A stretch of 39,114 bases of DNA from Candidatus Vecturithrix granuli. GTDB lineage: Bacteria > Moduliflexota > Moduliflexia > Moduliflexales > Moduliflexaceae. The notes below the pieces were generated by a model, which was given only the letters and a program-made list of their open reading frames with translations, was not told where the DNA came from and did not search any database. Where the stretch lies: positions 505,377 through 544,490 of the forward strand of contig DF820463.1 of the NCBI GenBank assembly GCA_000739535.1. Reading direction: 5' to 3'. Positions 1-7,638 of this stretch are shown here, piece by piece. The stretch's first letter is position 1; each line of letters begins with the position of its first letter. Made by a program: the position numbers and the translations under genes.

Positions 1-2
1 TT

Positions 3-132
3 GGCTTTGTTGCATGATTATCACCATATTTTTCAATAAGTTAAAGTTTTTAAAAGTCGAAATTTGACGTTTTTTGACGGTTTCAATCATATAAATTATT
101 GAAAAAATTTAAGTTAATCATGCAACAAAGCC
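3..132. mobile_element. MITE-like element with 18-bp perfect terminal inverted repeats
   Basis: Positions 3-20 (GGCTTTGTTGCATGATTA) are the exact reverse complement of 115-132. A second inverted pair lies inside (28-39 against 96-107), so the 130-bp AT-rich element could fold into a long hairpin. It has no coding capacity. The GGCTTTGTTG end resembles the termini I recall for the IS903 group of the IS5 family, which makes 9-bp target duplications. The only two left-flank bases visible (TT) agree with the last two of the nine bases to the right (133-141), which is weak support. Inference: a non-autonomous element mobilised by an IS5-type transposase encoded elsewhere. Confidence 0.6.
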
Positions 133-293
133 GTTGAAATTCGTAATAATTTAAGGTTATATAAAAAACCATCATGCCAGGAATGTCAAAAAAATAGTTG
201 TCAGAAAATGAAAAGATATATGAGATGAAAATCAAAAATGGCGTACAAACTTGAGTTTGCCTTAAAAACAAGCAATCAGAAGAAGGAGAGTCT

Positions 294-1427
294 ATGAATC
301 CATATCACCGACCGGCCTGGATTGAAATCAATCTGGGGCAGCTTCAGCAAAATTTTGCAATTATCAATCAGGATAAACTAGCGGCCTTATCGCTCTTGTT
401 TGTCGCCAAAGATCAGGCGTATGGACATGGGGCGTTCGAATGCGCGCGCGTTGCGCTCGAGCATGACGTCAGGATGCTGGGCGTGGCGACGATCAGTGAA
501 GCGGTTGAACTGCGCGAAAAGGGGATAACAGCCCCGATTCTGATCTTTGGCGAACGGCTTGAAGATCAATTGGAATTGTGTTTGCAGTATGATCTGACGA
601 TTTTTGTCAATACTGTGCAAAAAGCGACATGGTACGCTCGTTATGCGGCAAAATGGCAGAAAACGCCTGCCGTCCATATCGAAATTGACACCGGATTAAG
701 CCGCTATGGCATTCGCTGGACCGAAGCTGTGGAAACTGTTGCGCAGATTATGGACATTCCGGGTATTCGTTTTGAAGGAATTATGAGCCATTTCGCCATG
801 TCAGATGAGTTGGATAAATCGTACGCACTGTTGCAACTCCAACGCTTTCAAGAGGTGTTAACAGGGCTGAAATGTAAAGGAATCAATCTTCCTCTGACCC
901 ATATCTGCAACACTGGCGGATTCTTAGATTTACCGCATGCGCATTTTGATATGGTGCGAACAGGGATTTTGCCCTTAGGCGTCTATCCCTCACAAGTATG
1001 TCGTAGAATTCCTGGCATTCGGCCGATTATGAGCGTCAAAGCTAAAATCGTTTTGATCCGCGATCTGCTGCCAGGCGATAAAGTCGGTTACGGGATGCAC
1101 TACACCGCCCCATCTGCCCGTAAGATCGCTGTGATTCCTTTGGGTTACGGCGATGGCTTCCCCAGAGTACGCAACACCGGATGCGTGTTAATTCATGGAA
1201 AACGTGCACCGATTGTGGGCGGCAATGCCATGGATGTGATGATGGTGGATATTAGCGACATTCCGGCTGCTCAAATCGGCGATGAAGTAGTTGTGATGGG
1301 CAAAATGGGAACAGAAGAAATCTCCGTACATGAGCTTGCCAGATGGAAACAGAGCGTCTCGTATGATATTCTTACCAATTGGAGTTGGCGTCTGCCAAGA
1401 GTATATATGAAGGAGGGAAATCTCTAA
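294..1427 (+). CDS. alr: Alanine racemase (PLP-dependent)
   Basis: Interconverts L- and D-alanine for peptidoglycan synthesis in the cytosol. The 377-residue length is normal for the family. The N-terminal TIM barrel carries the PLP lysine K39 in VAKDQAYGHG; the usual form is VKANAYGHG, so the lysine and YGHG are kept and the two residues between are unusual. The second catalytic base is Y266 in KVGYGMHY. The C-terminal beta domain shows GKRAPIVGGNAMD (302-314) and ends with a typical SYDIL...PRVY segment. The start is set by an AAGGAGA site at 283-289, five bases upstream of the ATG. It is monocistronic: the next feature is a tRNA with its own promoter. The substitutions beside K39 and GGNAMD in place of the usual GR-x-x-MD mark a divergent member; a broad-specificity amino-acid racemase cannot be excluded. 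Confidence 0.92.
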   Translation: MNPYHRPAWIEINLGQLQQNFAIINQDKLAALSLLFVAKDQAYGHGAFECARVALEHDVRMLGVATISEAVELREKGITAPILIFGERLEDQLELCLQYDLTIFVNTVQKATWYARYAAKWQKTPAVHIEIDTGLSRYGIRWTEAVETVAQIMDIPGIRFEGIMSHFAMSDELDKSYALLQLQRFQEVLTGLKCKGINLPLTHICNTGGFLDLPHAHFDMVRTGILPLGVYPSQVCRRIPGIRPIMSVKAKIVLIRDLLPGDKVGYGMHYTAPSARKIAVIPLGYGDGFPRVRNTGCVLIHGKRAPIVGGNAMDVMMVDISDIPAAQIGDEVVVMGKMGTEEISVHELARWKQSVSYDILTNWSWRLPRVYMKEGNL

Positions 1428-1455
1428 CAATTTTCCCAAAATGGTATTTTTTCCC

Positions 1456-1485
1456 TTGACAAAATTTCGTTCCTTTTTCTATAGA
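1456..1485 (+). promoter_or_regulatory. Promoter of the tRNA-Lys gene
   Basis: A perfect -35 box TTGACA (1456-1461) is followed after 18 bp by TATAGA (1480-1485). The predicted transcription start, about 1492, lies some 13 bases before the tRNA, as expected for a short-leader tRNA transcript. Confidence 0.6.
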
Positions 1486-1504
1486 GTAAATTGTTAAATA
1501 TGAG

Positions 1505-1578
1505 GGGCCGCTAGCTCACTCGGTTAGAGCATCTGCCTTTTAAGCAGAGGGTACCTGGTTCAAGTCCAGGGCGGCTCA
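1505..1578 (+). tRNA. tRNA-Lys (anticodon UUU)
   Basis: A complete cloverleaf is visible. The acceptor stem GGGCCGC/GCGGCTC pairs over seven bases with one G-T wobble. The D arm is GCTC...GAGC. The anticodon stem TCTGC/GCAGA encloses the loop CTTTTAA with anticodon TTT. The variable loop is GGGTA, the T arm is CCTGG-TTCAAGT-CCAGG and the discriminator is A. CCA is not encoded and must be added after transcription. It reads AAA/AAG lysine codons. Confidence 0.95.
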
Positions 1579-1587
1579 CTTTTTCTG

Positions 1588-1622
1588 AAGGGTGAAAACC
1601 ACTTGGTTTTCACCCTTTTTTT
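1588..1622 (+). terminator. Rho-independent terminator after tRNA-Lys
   Basis: A 13-bp perfect stem (1588-1600 with 1605-1617, core GGGTGAAAACC) has a 4-base loop and runs into a T tract. It lies 9 bases after the tRNA. Confidence 0.85.
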
Positions 1623-1959
1623 ATTTCTCTCATGCAGCTCTTTGTTTGTAGTTCTCGCTTTAGCGAGTTCTTCCGCCTGAAGTGGTGAGGGGCCACGAAC
1701 TTGATTTTTATCCCGTGTGTGTCATATTCCTACCATTCGATGACTTCTAATTCTCCACTGTCAATAACATCTCATCCTGGCATAAAAATTGCTATAATTT
1801 TTTTATGGTTCAAAAAACGCGGACTACCCCAATAAATCGGAAATAAGACTGCTTAAAATATGATCTGGCGTTTCAATTTTTTGAAAAAACTGGTTTTCAG
1901 TGATGCTTTGAAGTTGACAAGTCTCCATAACTGCAAAAAGACTGTATTAATATGCATAC
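1623..1959. other. Gene-free spacer with palindrome and extended -10 promoter
   Basis: No gene is supported here. A hairpin CTCGC-tttA-GCGAG (1654-1667) lies in a GTAGTTC-containing stretch (1649-1700) that resembles the interspersed repeats at 6018-6113 and 38861-38929. An extended -10 motif TGCTATAAT (1790-1798), without a clear -35 box, is the best candidate promoter for the kinase operon. It would give a leader of about 155 bases. Confidence 0.4.
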
Positions 1960-3432
1960 ATGTTCTCTAAAAAAGAACATAAACCTGGACACCACATACC
2001 GGGTACATTTATGACTATACGCGAGTTTATTGATGAAAAAACTCATGAGCGCTACCGAGATATTACGGAGATGCCTCATGAAGAAGGTGGCTTTGGACGA
2101 CTGTATAAAGCCTTTGACACCCAGGATGACAAAAAAGAAGTCTGCATTAAAGTCATCAAACCTAACCTCAGTAAAGAGCTTCAAATGAAGCTTTGGCACG
2201 AAGAAGTCAAAGCCTTGAAAAGTTATCGCTATCGTTCCGGAATTGTGCATCTGGTTGGCGAACAATATGAGTTTACCCGAGAAGAACCTTATTGGTTTCT
2301 GGTAATGGAATATGTGCATGGAAAACGTCTGGGATCGAGTAAATACCGGATTGAATTAGATGTCGAAGAAGATCGGGCGATTCGTTTGATTTTTCAACTT
2401 TGTTCCGTGATCTACAGCATTCATCAACACGGTCATTATCATCAGGATATTTTCCCGGATAATATCAAAATTCAGGGGGAAAAATTGATCCTCCTTGATT
2501 TAGGCGGAATGCGCGAAGCCGAACGCCGATCAGGCACGATTATTTTTGGCGGCGAGATGTATTCACCGCCGGAAGTTTCCCCGACCCGTCTGAGAATGAA
2601 ACGCTTTCGAACCCTGCGCAAAGAAAAAATGGGGTCGTTTGAAAGCGCCGATATTTTTTCCATTGGGGCGATTTTTTATGAATTATTGATGGGATCCACG
2701 TTTTTTGAAAACATTGAACAATCTGAGCAATTAAAAGAATATGTTTATGACTATCATACCGATCCGGCCACGCAAAAGACTCCGAAAAAAGAATATCAAC
2801 TTGCCTATCACATCGCAAAACGTAATCAACAGAAATTATACGTGTTTCTCCAACAATACCATCTGCCATTAGAACTGTGTCAACGCTTTGTTTCAACCCT
2901 TGAAGTGCTCCATCCGCAGCAGCGTCCCTCAATTGAATATTTATTACAATTCCTTTTACCCTATATGCTGCAACGCATGACAGAAGCATATCAACGTCAT
3001 GATTGGCAGGAATCACTTTTATGGGGACAATACGTCCGTGAACACTTTGACGAAATTCAGGATGAAGTCGATCATGAAATGCTCAATACGAATGAGACTT
3101 TTCCCGAAAAAGTGATGCAACACTTGCTCTCCTCGTTGTCGCTTTCCATTCGCGCTCGCCTGATCAATGGGATTTGTTTGTTTCAACAAGGTCAATATGA
3201 CATGGCCCAACAGACCTTTTTGAAAACGAAAGAGGTCCTCGAACGCTATGAGGAGGTTTGGGGGGGACAACAGTGGAATACCTTGTTCCTGAAAGTTGTG
3301 AACAACCTGGCCGCCTGTTATTATAAACGCCGTCAAAATGATGAGGCGCTCCATTTATACAAATCGCTTTCAACCGCTCAGGGATATTTGGGTCAAATCA
3401 TTAACCATAATTCCCAGGTTTGCACTGTATAG
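1960..3432 (+). CDS. Atypical Hanks-type Ser/Thr protein kinase with C-terminal helical/TPR-like region
   Basis: Predicted cytosolic protein kinase of 490 residues. The kinase fold spans about 35-335: Gly-rich loop EEGGFGRLY (41-49), ATP lysine K64 in VCIKVI, catalytic loop HQDIFPDN (161-168), metal-binding DLG (180-182) and PE in YSPPE (201-205). The rest, about 345-490, is helical with TPR-like pairs (ICLFQQGQYDMAQQTF; NLAACYYKRRQNDEALHLY). The catalytic Asp163 and Asn168 remain, but HRD is HQD and the catalytic-loop lysine two residues after the Asp is Phe165, so activity may be weak or altered. No transmembrane segment is seen. A PP2C gene follows 38 bases later, so the pair probably act on the same targets. 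The start is uncertain: neither M1 nor M18 has a good Shine-Dalgarno site. Confidence 0.85.
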   Translation: MFSKKEHKPGHHIPGTFMTIREFIDEKTHERYRDITEMPHEEGGFGRLYKAFDTQDDKKEVCIKVIKPNLSKELQMKLWHEEVKALKSYRYRSGIVHLVGEQYEFTREEPYWFLVMEYVHGKRLGSSKYRIELDVEEDRAIRLIFQLCSVIYSIHQHGHYHQDIFPDNIKIQGEKLILLDLGGMREAERRSGTIIFGGEMYSPPEVSPTRLRMKRFRTLRKEKMGSFESADIFSIGAIFYELLMGSTFFENIEQSEQLKEYVYDYHTDPATQKTPKKEYQLAYHIAKRNQQKLYVFLQQYHLPLELCQRFVSTLEVLHPQQRPSIEYLLQFLLPYMLQRMTEAYQRHDWQESLLWGQYVREHFDEIQDEVDHEMLNTNETFPEKVMQHLLSSLSLSIRARLINGICLFQQGQYDMAQQTFLKTKEVLERYEEVWGGQQWNTLFLKVVNNLAACYYKRRQNDEALHLYKSLSTAQGYLGQIINHNSQVCTV

Positions 3433-3470
3433 TTAACAAGATCACGTTGCTTGCTGATCCTTTATGACAC

Positions 3471-4274
3471 GTGGCATGGCTTATGAAGTCAAAATTTACA
3501 TATCGGAGCACCTCAGAAACCGACATAGGATTGCGAAAAACAGCGAATGAAGATAGTTTCTTAGACACCCCTCAGATATTAACCGTGGCTGAGAGCTTAA
3601 ATCGTCTGGGGTACTTATTTGCCGTAGCAGACGGGGTCAGCGGTCAGGAAGGAGGCGAAATTGCGAGTAAAATCGCCATTGATACTTTGCGCATGTATTA
3701 TGTGTTGCCGCATGTGAATATTCCCCCGCAAGATCGCTTGCGGAATGTGTTTCTTGAGGCGCACCGACGAATCGAAGAATACGCGGAAAAGCATCCGCGC
3801 TATAAAGGCATGGGCACCACATTAACCAGCGTGATTTTGAAAGAGAATAGCGCGTATTACGGACATGTCGGCGACAGCCGTTTATATGTCATCCGACCGG
3901 TCACACGTGAAATTACCCAACTGACTGAAGACCATACGCTCGTCAACAGATTTGTGAAAGAAAAAAAATTGACGCCTGAAGAAGCTGCCCAGGAGGATTC
4001 GAATGTCTTAGATCAGGCGCTGGGGTGTGTTGCTAAAATTCACGTTGAGGTCGGCGAATATCCCGCGCTTTGCCCCGGAGATTTACTGCTCTTATGCTCG
4101 GATGGGTTGACCGATCTGGTCACGGACGCCAAAATCCGCGATATTGTGCTCGGTTCTCCCAGCCTGGCTGATGCCTGTCATCGCTTGGTGATGAAGGCGA
4201 ATCAGCAGGGCGGAAAAGATAATATTACGGTAGTGCTGGTTGCCGTCGAAGAAACAGGGTCAGAGGAACACTAA
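3471..4274 (+). CDS. PP2C-family Ser/Thr protein phosphatase (PPM, PrpC/Stp type)
   Basis: Metal-dependent phosphoprotein phosphatase that should reverse the kinase encoded just upstream. The whole 267-residue protein is the PPM domain. Its motifs in order are RKTANEDSF (22-30), AVADGVSGQEGG (51-62) with a metal-binding Asp, MGTTLTSV (114-121), GHVGDSRLYVIR (131-142), LTEDHTLV (151-158), CSDGLTDLV (209-217) and GGKDNITVVLV (247-257). All acidic metal ligands expected of an active enzyme are present. The start is uncertain: GTG at 3471 or the in-frame ATG at 3483, neither with a clear Shine-Dalgarno site. The stop codon lies one base before the next ATG, so it is co-translated with the TPR gene. 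Confidence 0.93.
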   Translation: MAWLMKSKFTYRSTSETDIGLRKTANEDSFLDTPQILTVAESLNRLGYLFAVADGVSGQEGGEIASKIAIDTLRMYYVLPHVNIPPQDRLRNVFLEAHRRIEEYAEKHPRYKGMGTTLTSVILKENSAYYGHVGDSRLYVIRPVTREITQLTEDHTLVNRFVKEKKLTPEEAAQEDSNVLDQALGCVAKIHVEVGEYPALCPGDLLLLCSDGLTDLVTDAKIRDIVLGSPSLADACHRLVMKANQQGGKDNITVVLVAVEETGSEEH

Positions 4275-4275
4275 T

Positions 4276-4914
4276 ATGATGATGTCGCCTTTTCTGATGA
4301 TCAGTATCATTGTTCTTGTGGGACTTATTGGTATCGTGAGTGGGGCAATATGGCTTCGTCAATACGTTCGTTTTGCAGCGAAACTCCATTATGATAAGGG
4401 CGTGGCGTATCTCCAAACCGCAGACTATACCAGGGCGGAAGAGGAGTTTAGCGCGGCGCTGAAACGCCAATCTGGGATGCTCGAAGCACGTTATGGTCTG
4501 GGCTGTACATACGTGCAACAACAACGCTATCGCGAAGGGATTGCAATGCTCAAAGAGGTTGTGAAGGCCAGGCCCCAGAATGGCGTCGCGTACTATAATC
4601 TGGGGATGGCCTATATTGCGATTGGCAATTTGGATGATGCTCAGGAGGTCCTGAAAACCGCGCTGCAATTCAAACCAACCATGAAGGAAATTCACTTTAA
4701 TTTGAGTAACGTGTTCCTGGAAAAAGGGGATGTCAAACAAGCCAGCATTTACTGCGAAAACGCCCTGAAACTCGATCACGACTATGTTAAAGCGCAAGAA
4801 TTGCAAAAACAACTTGCCGAAATTCGATATGTTGCTCCTATTAATCTCAAGCTTATCCGCAAAGCGTTACAAGATTTTGATCAGAATGATGCGGAATTCC
4901 TGATAAAACTCTGA
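4276..4914 (+). CDS. Membrane-anchored TPR protein
   Basis: A 212-residue protein with an N-terminal transmembrane segment (about 5-27, LMISIIVLVGLIGIVSGAIW) followed by about four tetratricopeptide repeats, for example AKLHYDKGVAYLQTADYTRA, ARYGLGCTYVQQQRYREGI and AYYNLGMAYIAIGNLDDA. TPRs bind partner proteins, so it probably scaffolds the kinase/phosphatase system at the membrane. I chose ATG 4276 because AGAGGAA lies at a proper distance upstream; the frame stays open further upstream but only into the phosphatase gene. The partner is unknown. Confidence 0.8.
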   Translation: MMMSPFLMISIIVLVGLIGIVSGAIWLRQYVRFAAKLHYDKGVAYLQTADYTRAEEEFSAALKRQSGMLEARYGLGCTYVQQQRYREGIAMLKEVVKARPQNGVAYYNLGMAYIAIGNLDDAQEVLKTALQFKPTMKEIHFNLSNVFLEKGDVKQASIYCENALKLDHDYVKAQELQKQLAEIRYVAPINLKLIRKALQDFDQNDAEFLIKL

Positions 4915-4942
4915 AATAGAGAAAAAAAGAGGAGATTTTTTT

Positions 4943-5758
4943 ATGGATCGCCCCAAAGACTATGAACCCATGATGCTTGATTTACAAAAAACGCAAAGAA
5001 TCAGCCAACCCAAAGCCTATTTGTTTCTTTTTATCGTTTCCGTGTGTATGTTCGGAATCCTGGTCATCTTTGCCGTGCTCTATTTTCAGCATTCCTCTTC
5101 ACAACCTTCTACAGGTCAGGCGCCGGAACCAATTCCGACTATTGCAGCAGCAAAGACTCCCACGCCAGTCCCCACGCCGATCCCTACGAAAGTCGCGCCA
5201 ACGCCAACGCCGACGCCGCAGAAAACCCCTACGCCTCCTGCGCCGCAAAAAGGATGGTTAACCCTTTATTCGTATCCTGAAGATGCTGAAGTTGTGATTA
5301 ATGGGAACATTTTGGGACGAACCCCATTGAAACAATCCGAACTTCCCGTTGGAACCTATACTGTCACCTTTTCGTATGAAGGACATGAGTTTCAGCAGCA
5401 ACTCTCAATTACTGCAGGCAACACGACAGAATTTACATACCGGTTCCCTGGTTTTGGCGCGCTCAACATTGAAACTACAACCTCTGGCTGTGAAATTTAT
5501 CTGAATGGAAAACTTGCCGGGAAATCTCCGATCCTGATAGAAGGACTTGCACCGGGAACTTACACGATCACGGTCAAAAAAATCGGCTATGCCACAACCG
5601 AGAGAACAGTGACGCTCGCGAAAGAAGAGACGCAAGATCTCCTTATTACCATCAGGAGACTGGGATCGACATCTCCATCTTCCCTTGAACCAACGCCGCA
5701 TCCCAGACGCCCGATCCACCCCAGCGAACGATTGCGGCAGCAGACGCCTCATCCATAA
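4943..5758 (+). CDS. Membrane protein with Pro/Thr-rich linker and two PEGA domains
   Basis: A 271-residue single-pass protein. The transmembrane helix is at about 25-49, followed by a low-complexity Pro/Thr linker (about 55-102, PTPTPTP-type). Two PEGA domains follow: GWLTLYSYPEDAEVVING and then GxxLGRTPL at 103-170, and GALNIETTTSGCEIYLNG and then KLAGKSPI at about 172-238. The tail is Pro/Arg-rich. PEGA domains are common in surface and S-layer-type proteins and often sit near Hanks kinases. The layout implies domains displayed outside the membrane on an extended stalk. AGAGGAG precedes the ATG. It is the last gene of the signalling operon, and the Thr-rich linker could be a kinase or glycosylation target only if part of it is cytosolic. 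Confidence 0.82.
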   Translation: MDRPKDYEPMMLDLQKTQRISQPKAYLFLFIVSVCMFGILVIFAVLYFQHSSSQPSTGQAPEPIPTIAAAKTPTPVPTPIPTKVAPTPTPTPQKTPTPPAPQKGWLTLYSYPEDAEVVINGNILGRTPLKQSELPVGTYTVTFSYEGHEFQQQLSITAGNTTEFTYRFPGFGALNIETTTSGCEIYLNGKLAGKSPILIEGLAPGTYTITVKKIGYATTERTVTLAKEETQDLLITIRRLGSTSPSSLEPTPHPRRPIHPSERLRQQTPHP

Positions 5759-6225
5759 AACCAAATCAAAACATAATGGAAATATGTGGTTGTTTCGGGA
5801 ATGAGCGCAGCGATTTCCCGAAACCCGATTCCTTCACTCGATTAAACTTCATAGCATTTTACAAAACTTTGAGTAATACGTTCATGATTTTCAAAAGTAA
5901 CGGATTCCAGATATTCCTGTAAGATGAAATTTTTCTTGACATCAAGGGAAAATCACTACTACACCATATCTGTTTGTACGACGGCTATCTGCCCTTTGCT
6001 TGTGGAAGTTGTGATACTCGTAGTTCTGCCTTCAGGCAGCCTGTTTAAGCGGGGATGACGAATCCCCGTCTGCGGGCAGCGTACAGGCATGCACGTACAT
6101 CATGAAAATTTCATTGACATGGGAAAGATAGATGAAAGCGAGGTGATGAACGGAGAACAGAAGATCGCATATACAGTTTCCATCTGATAAAAAAGGAAAG
6201 AACAATCAAAAGAGGAGGAAAAACT
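5759..6225. other. Gene-free spacer with palindrome, interspersed repeat and possible promoter
   Basis: Contains a 10-bp stem palindrome (5792-5801 with 5815-5824, GTTTCGGGAA arm), which ends the signalling operon but lacks a T tract. A TTGACA box (5936-5941) with only weak -10 candidates nearby is the best promoter lead for the transporter operon. An interspersed repeat occupies 6018-6113. On the minus strand 5842-5950 stays open and reads like protein sequence, but has no start and no recognisable family. The binding-protein gene has a strong AGAGGAGG site at 6211-6218. Confidence 0.4.
6018..6113. repeat. Interspersed palindromic repeat, copy 1
   Basis: Its first 24 bases (6018-6041) are identical to 38861-38884 and its last 16 (6098-6113) to 38914-38929, so the two loci carry versions of the same element, 96 and 69 bp long. 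It contains the hairpin TGCC-ttca-GGCA and a second palindrome around GGGGATgacgAATCCCC. Confidence 0.7.
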
Positions 6226-7215
6226 ATGAGAAAAATATTGAGTGTCAGCGTTATTTTTGTCAGTGCTTTTTTAGCCTTTAGCAGTTTTTCGGTTTGCGCC
6301 GAAGAATATGAAATTGTCATGGTCGCTAAACATGAAGGCATTTCCTGGTTTGATGACATGCGAACCGGGGTTGAAGAGTTTGGAAAAGATCATGCTGACG
6401 TGAAAGCGTATCAGATTGCTCCGGAAGGCGGAGATCCGGCAAAACAAGTCCAGATGGTCGAAGATCTGATTGCCAAAGGGGTTGACGCTATTCTGGTTGT
6501 CCCCAATGATCCAACCTCGATGGAACCTGTTCTGAAAAAAGCTAAAGAAGCGGGAATTATTGTCATCAGCCATGAAGCCCAACAATTAGCAGGCATTGTG
6601 GATTATGACATGGAATCTTTTGTGAATGAAAACTTTGGACGGTTGATGATGGAATCGCTGGCTGAAGTCTTGAATGGTGAAGGTGAATATACAGGCTTTG
6701 TCGGCGCCCTGACCATGCAGACCCACATGCAATGGTTTAACGCCGCCGTCGAATTACAGAAAGAAAAATTTCCCAATATGAAACTTGTCACTACCGAACC
6801 GATTGAAGACAAGAATAATGAAAAATTGGCCTATGATCGCGCCACCGAACTAATCAAAACCTACCCGAATTTGAAAGGGATCATTGGCTGCTCCGTATCT
6901 TCGACGACTATGTCGGCTTTGGTGTTAGAAGAAAAAGAGAATAAAGATATTGCGGTTGTAGGATTGGCGCTGCCTTCGGTCAGCGGCCCTTACATCAAAT
7001 CTGGATATCTGAAAAAAGGTCAGTGCTGGCGTCCGGCCGACGCTGGTTATGTGTCTGCGCTGATTGCTTACAAAATGCTCAAAGGGGAAGAAATCAGCAC
7101 TGGCGTTAATCTGGTGAAACCGGGCTATGAAAACTGCACTGTGAAAGACGGTGTGGTGTTTGGGAACGCTCCGTTAGTCTTAACTGCGGAGAATGTGGAT
7201 CAGTATCCTTTCTAA
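6226..7215 (+). CDS. CUT2-type sugar ABC transporter substrate-binding protein (transporter 1)
   Basis: A 329-residue periplasmic binding protein of the RbsB/LsrB type (Peripla_BP_4). The Sec signal peptide is about 1-25 and ends in VCA before EEYE. The cysteine there is not in a lipobox, so a soluble periplasmic protein is expected. The body shows the usual two-lobe pattern: VQMVEDLIAKGVDAILVVPN (75-94), then KAKEAGIIVISHEA and GIIGCSVSSTTMSALVLEE. ATP-binding and permease genes follow. A pair of separate permeases is the arrangement of Lsr- and rhamnose-type systems, but the ligand cannot be read from sequence. The strong Shine-Dalgarno site suggests high expression, normal for binding proteins. 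Confidence 0.88.
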   Translation: MRKILSVSVIFVSAFLAFSSFSVCAEEYEIVMVAKHEGISWFDDMRTGVEEFGKDHADVKAYQIAPEGGDPAKQVQMVEDLIAKGVDAILVVPNDPTSMEPVLKKAKEAGIIVISHEAQQLAGIVDYDMESFVNENFGRLMMESLAEVLNGEGEYTGFVGALTMQTHMQWFNAAVELQKEKFPNMKLVTTEPIEDKNNEKLAYDRATELIKTYPNLKGIIGCSVSSTTMSALVLEEKENKDIAVVGLALPSVSGPYIKSGYLKKGQCWRPADAGYVSALIAYKMLKGEEISTGVNLVKPGYENCTVKDGVVFGNAPLVLTAENVDQYPF

Positions 7216-7265
7216 TAAGGAATTTCTTTGGAGTTTTAACCCCACTCCTACCCCATCCTGAAAGG

Positions 7266-7450
7266 CTGACAGGGGTAGGTATTTTACTCGTGCGACCAGT
7301 CTCCTGGCGATCAATCGCCAGTCTCAAAGCGAAAGGACGCTGAAGCGCCCTGCGGAATTGATGAGCGGGCTTGAGCCTGCTTTAGCTTTGAGACCGGTCA
7401 TTTATGACTGGGCAGATGAGGCATCAGCACAAAATACTTACCCTTGTCAG
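7266..7450. repeat. Nested inverted-repeat element between binding-protein and ATPase genes
   Basis: Outer arms 7266-7285 and 7431-7450 match as inverted repeats at 18 of 20 positions. Inner arms 7318-7330 and 7385-7397 match at 12 of 13. Smaller hairpins lie inside (TGGCGA-tcaa-TCGCCA at 7305-7320; GGGC-ttga-GCC near 7368-7378). No coding potential. Together with the next element it fills the 423-bp gap between 7215 and 7639. Confidence 0.6.
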
Positions 7451-7459
7451 TTCCTGAAA

Positions 7460-7575
7460 GGCAGGGCTGTTAAGTTCTGTGGAAGTTTGTCATCTCGACT
7501 CCGCTCGATGACCAGAACACCGCACGTCGAGCGAAGTCGAGACGGGATGTTGTGTGAGAACTTAACAACCCTGCC
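7460..7575. repeat. Large imperfect palindrome (about 116 bp)
   Basis: Outer arms 7460-7478 and 7557-7575 (GGCAGGGCTGTTAAGTTCT) pair at 18 of 19 positions. Inner arms near 7493-7510 and 7525-7542 carry TCTCGACTCCGCTCGA and its near complement. The inner core recurs at 30065-30080. CCTGAAAGG lies at or just outside both ends, possibly a target-site footprint. Looks like a MITE or REP-type element. Confidence 0.6.
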
Positions 7576-7638
7576 TCCTGAAAGGAGAGATTTCGGGATG
7601 GGGTCCATTACAAAATCAACAGTTTTGGAACGGAGATC

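Noticed and set aside
5792-5824. Rho-independent terminator after the PEGA gene
   Set aside because: The stem is good, but the loop is long and no T tract follows; kept only as a palindrome in the spacer description.
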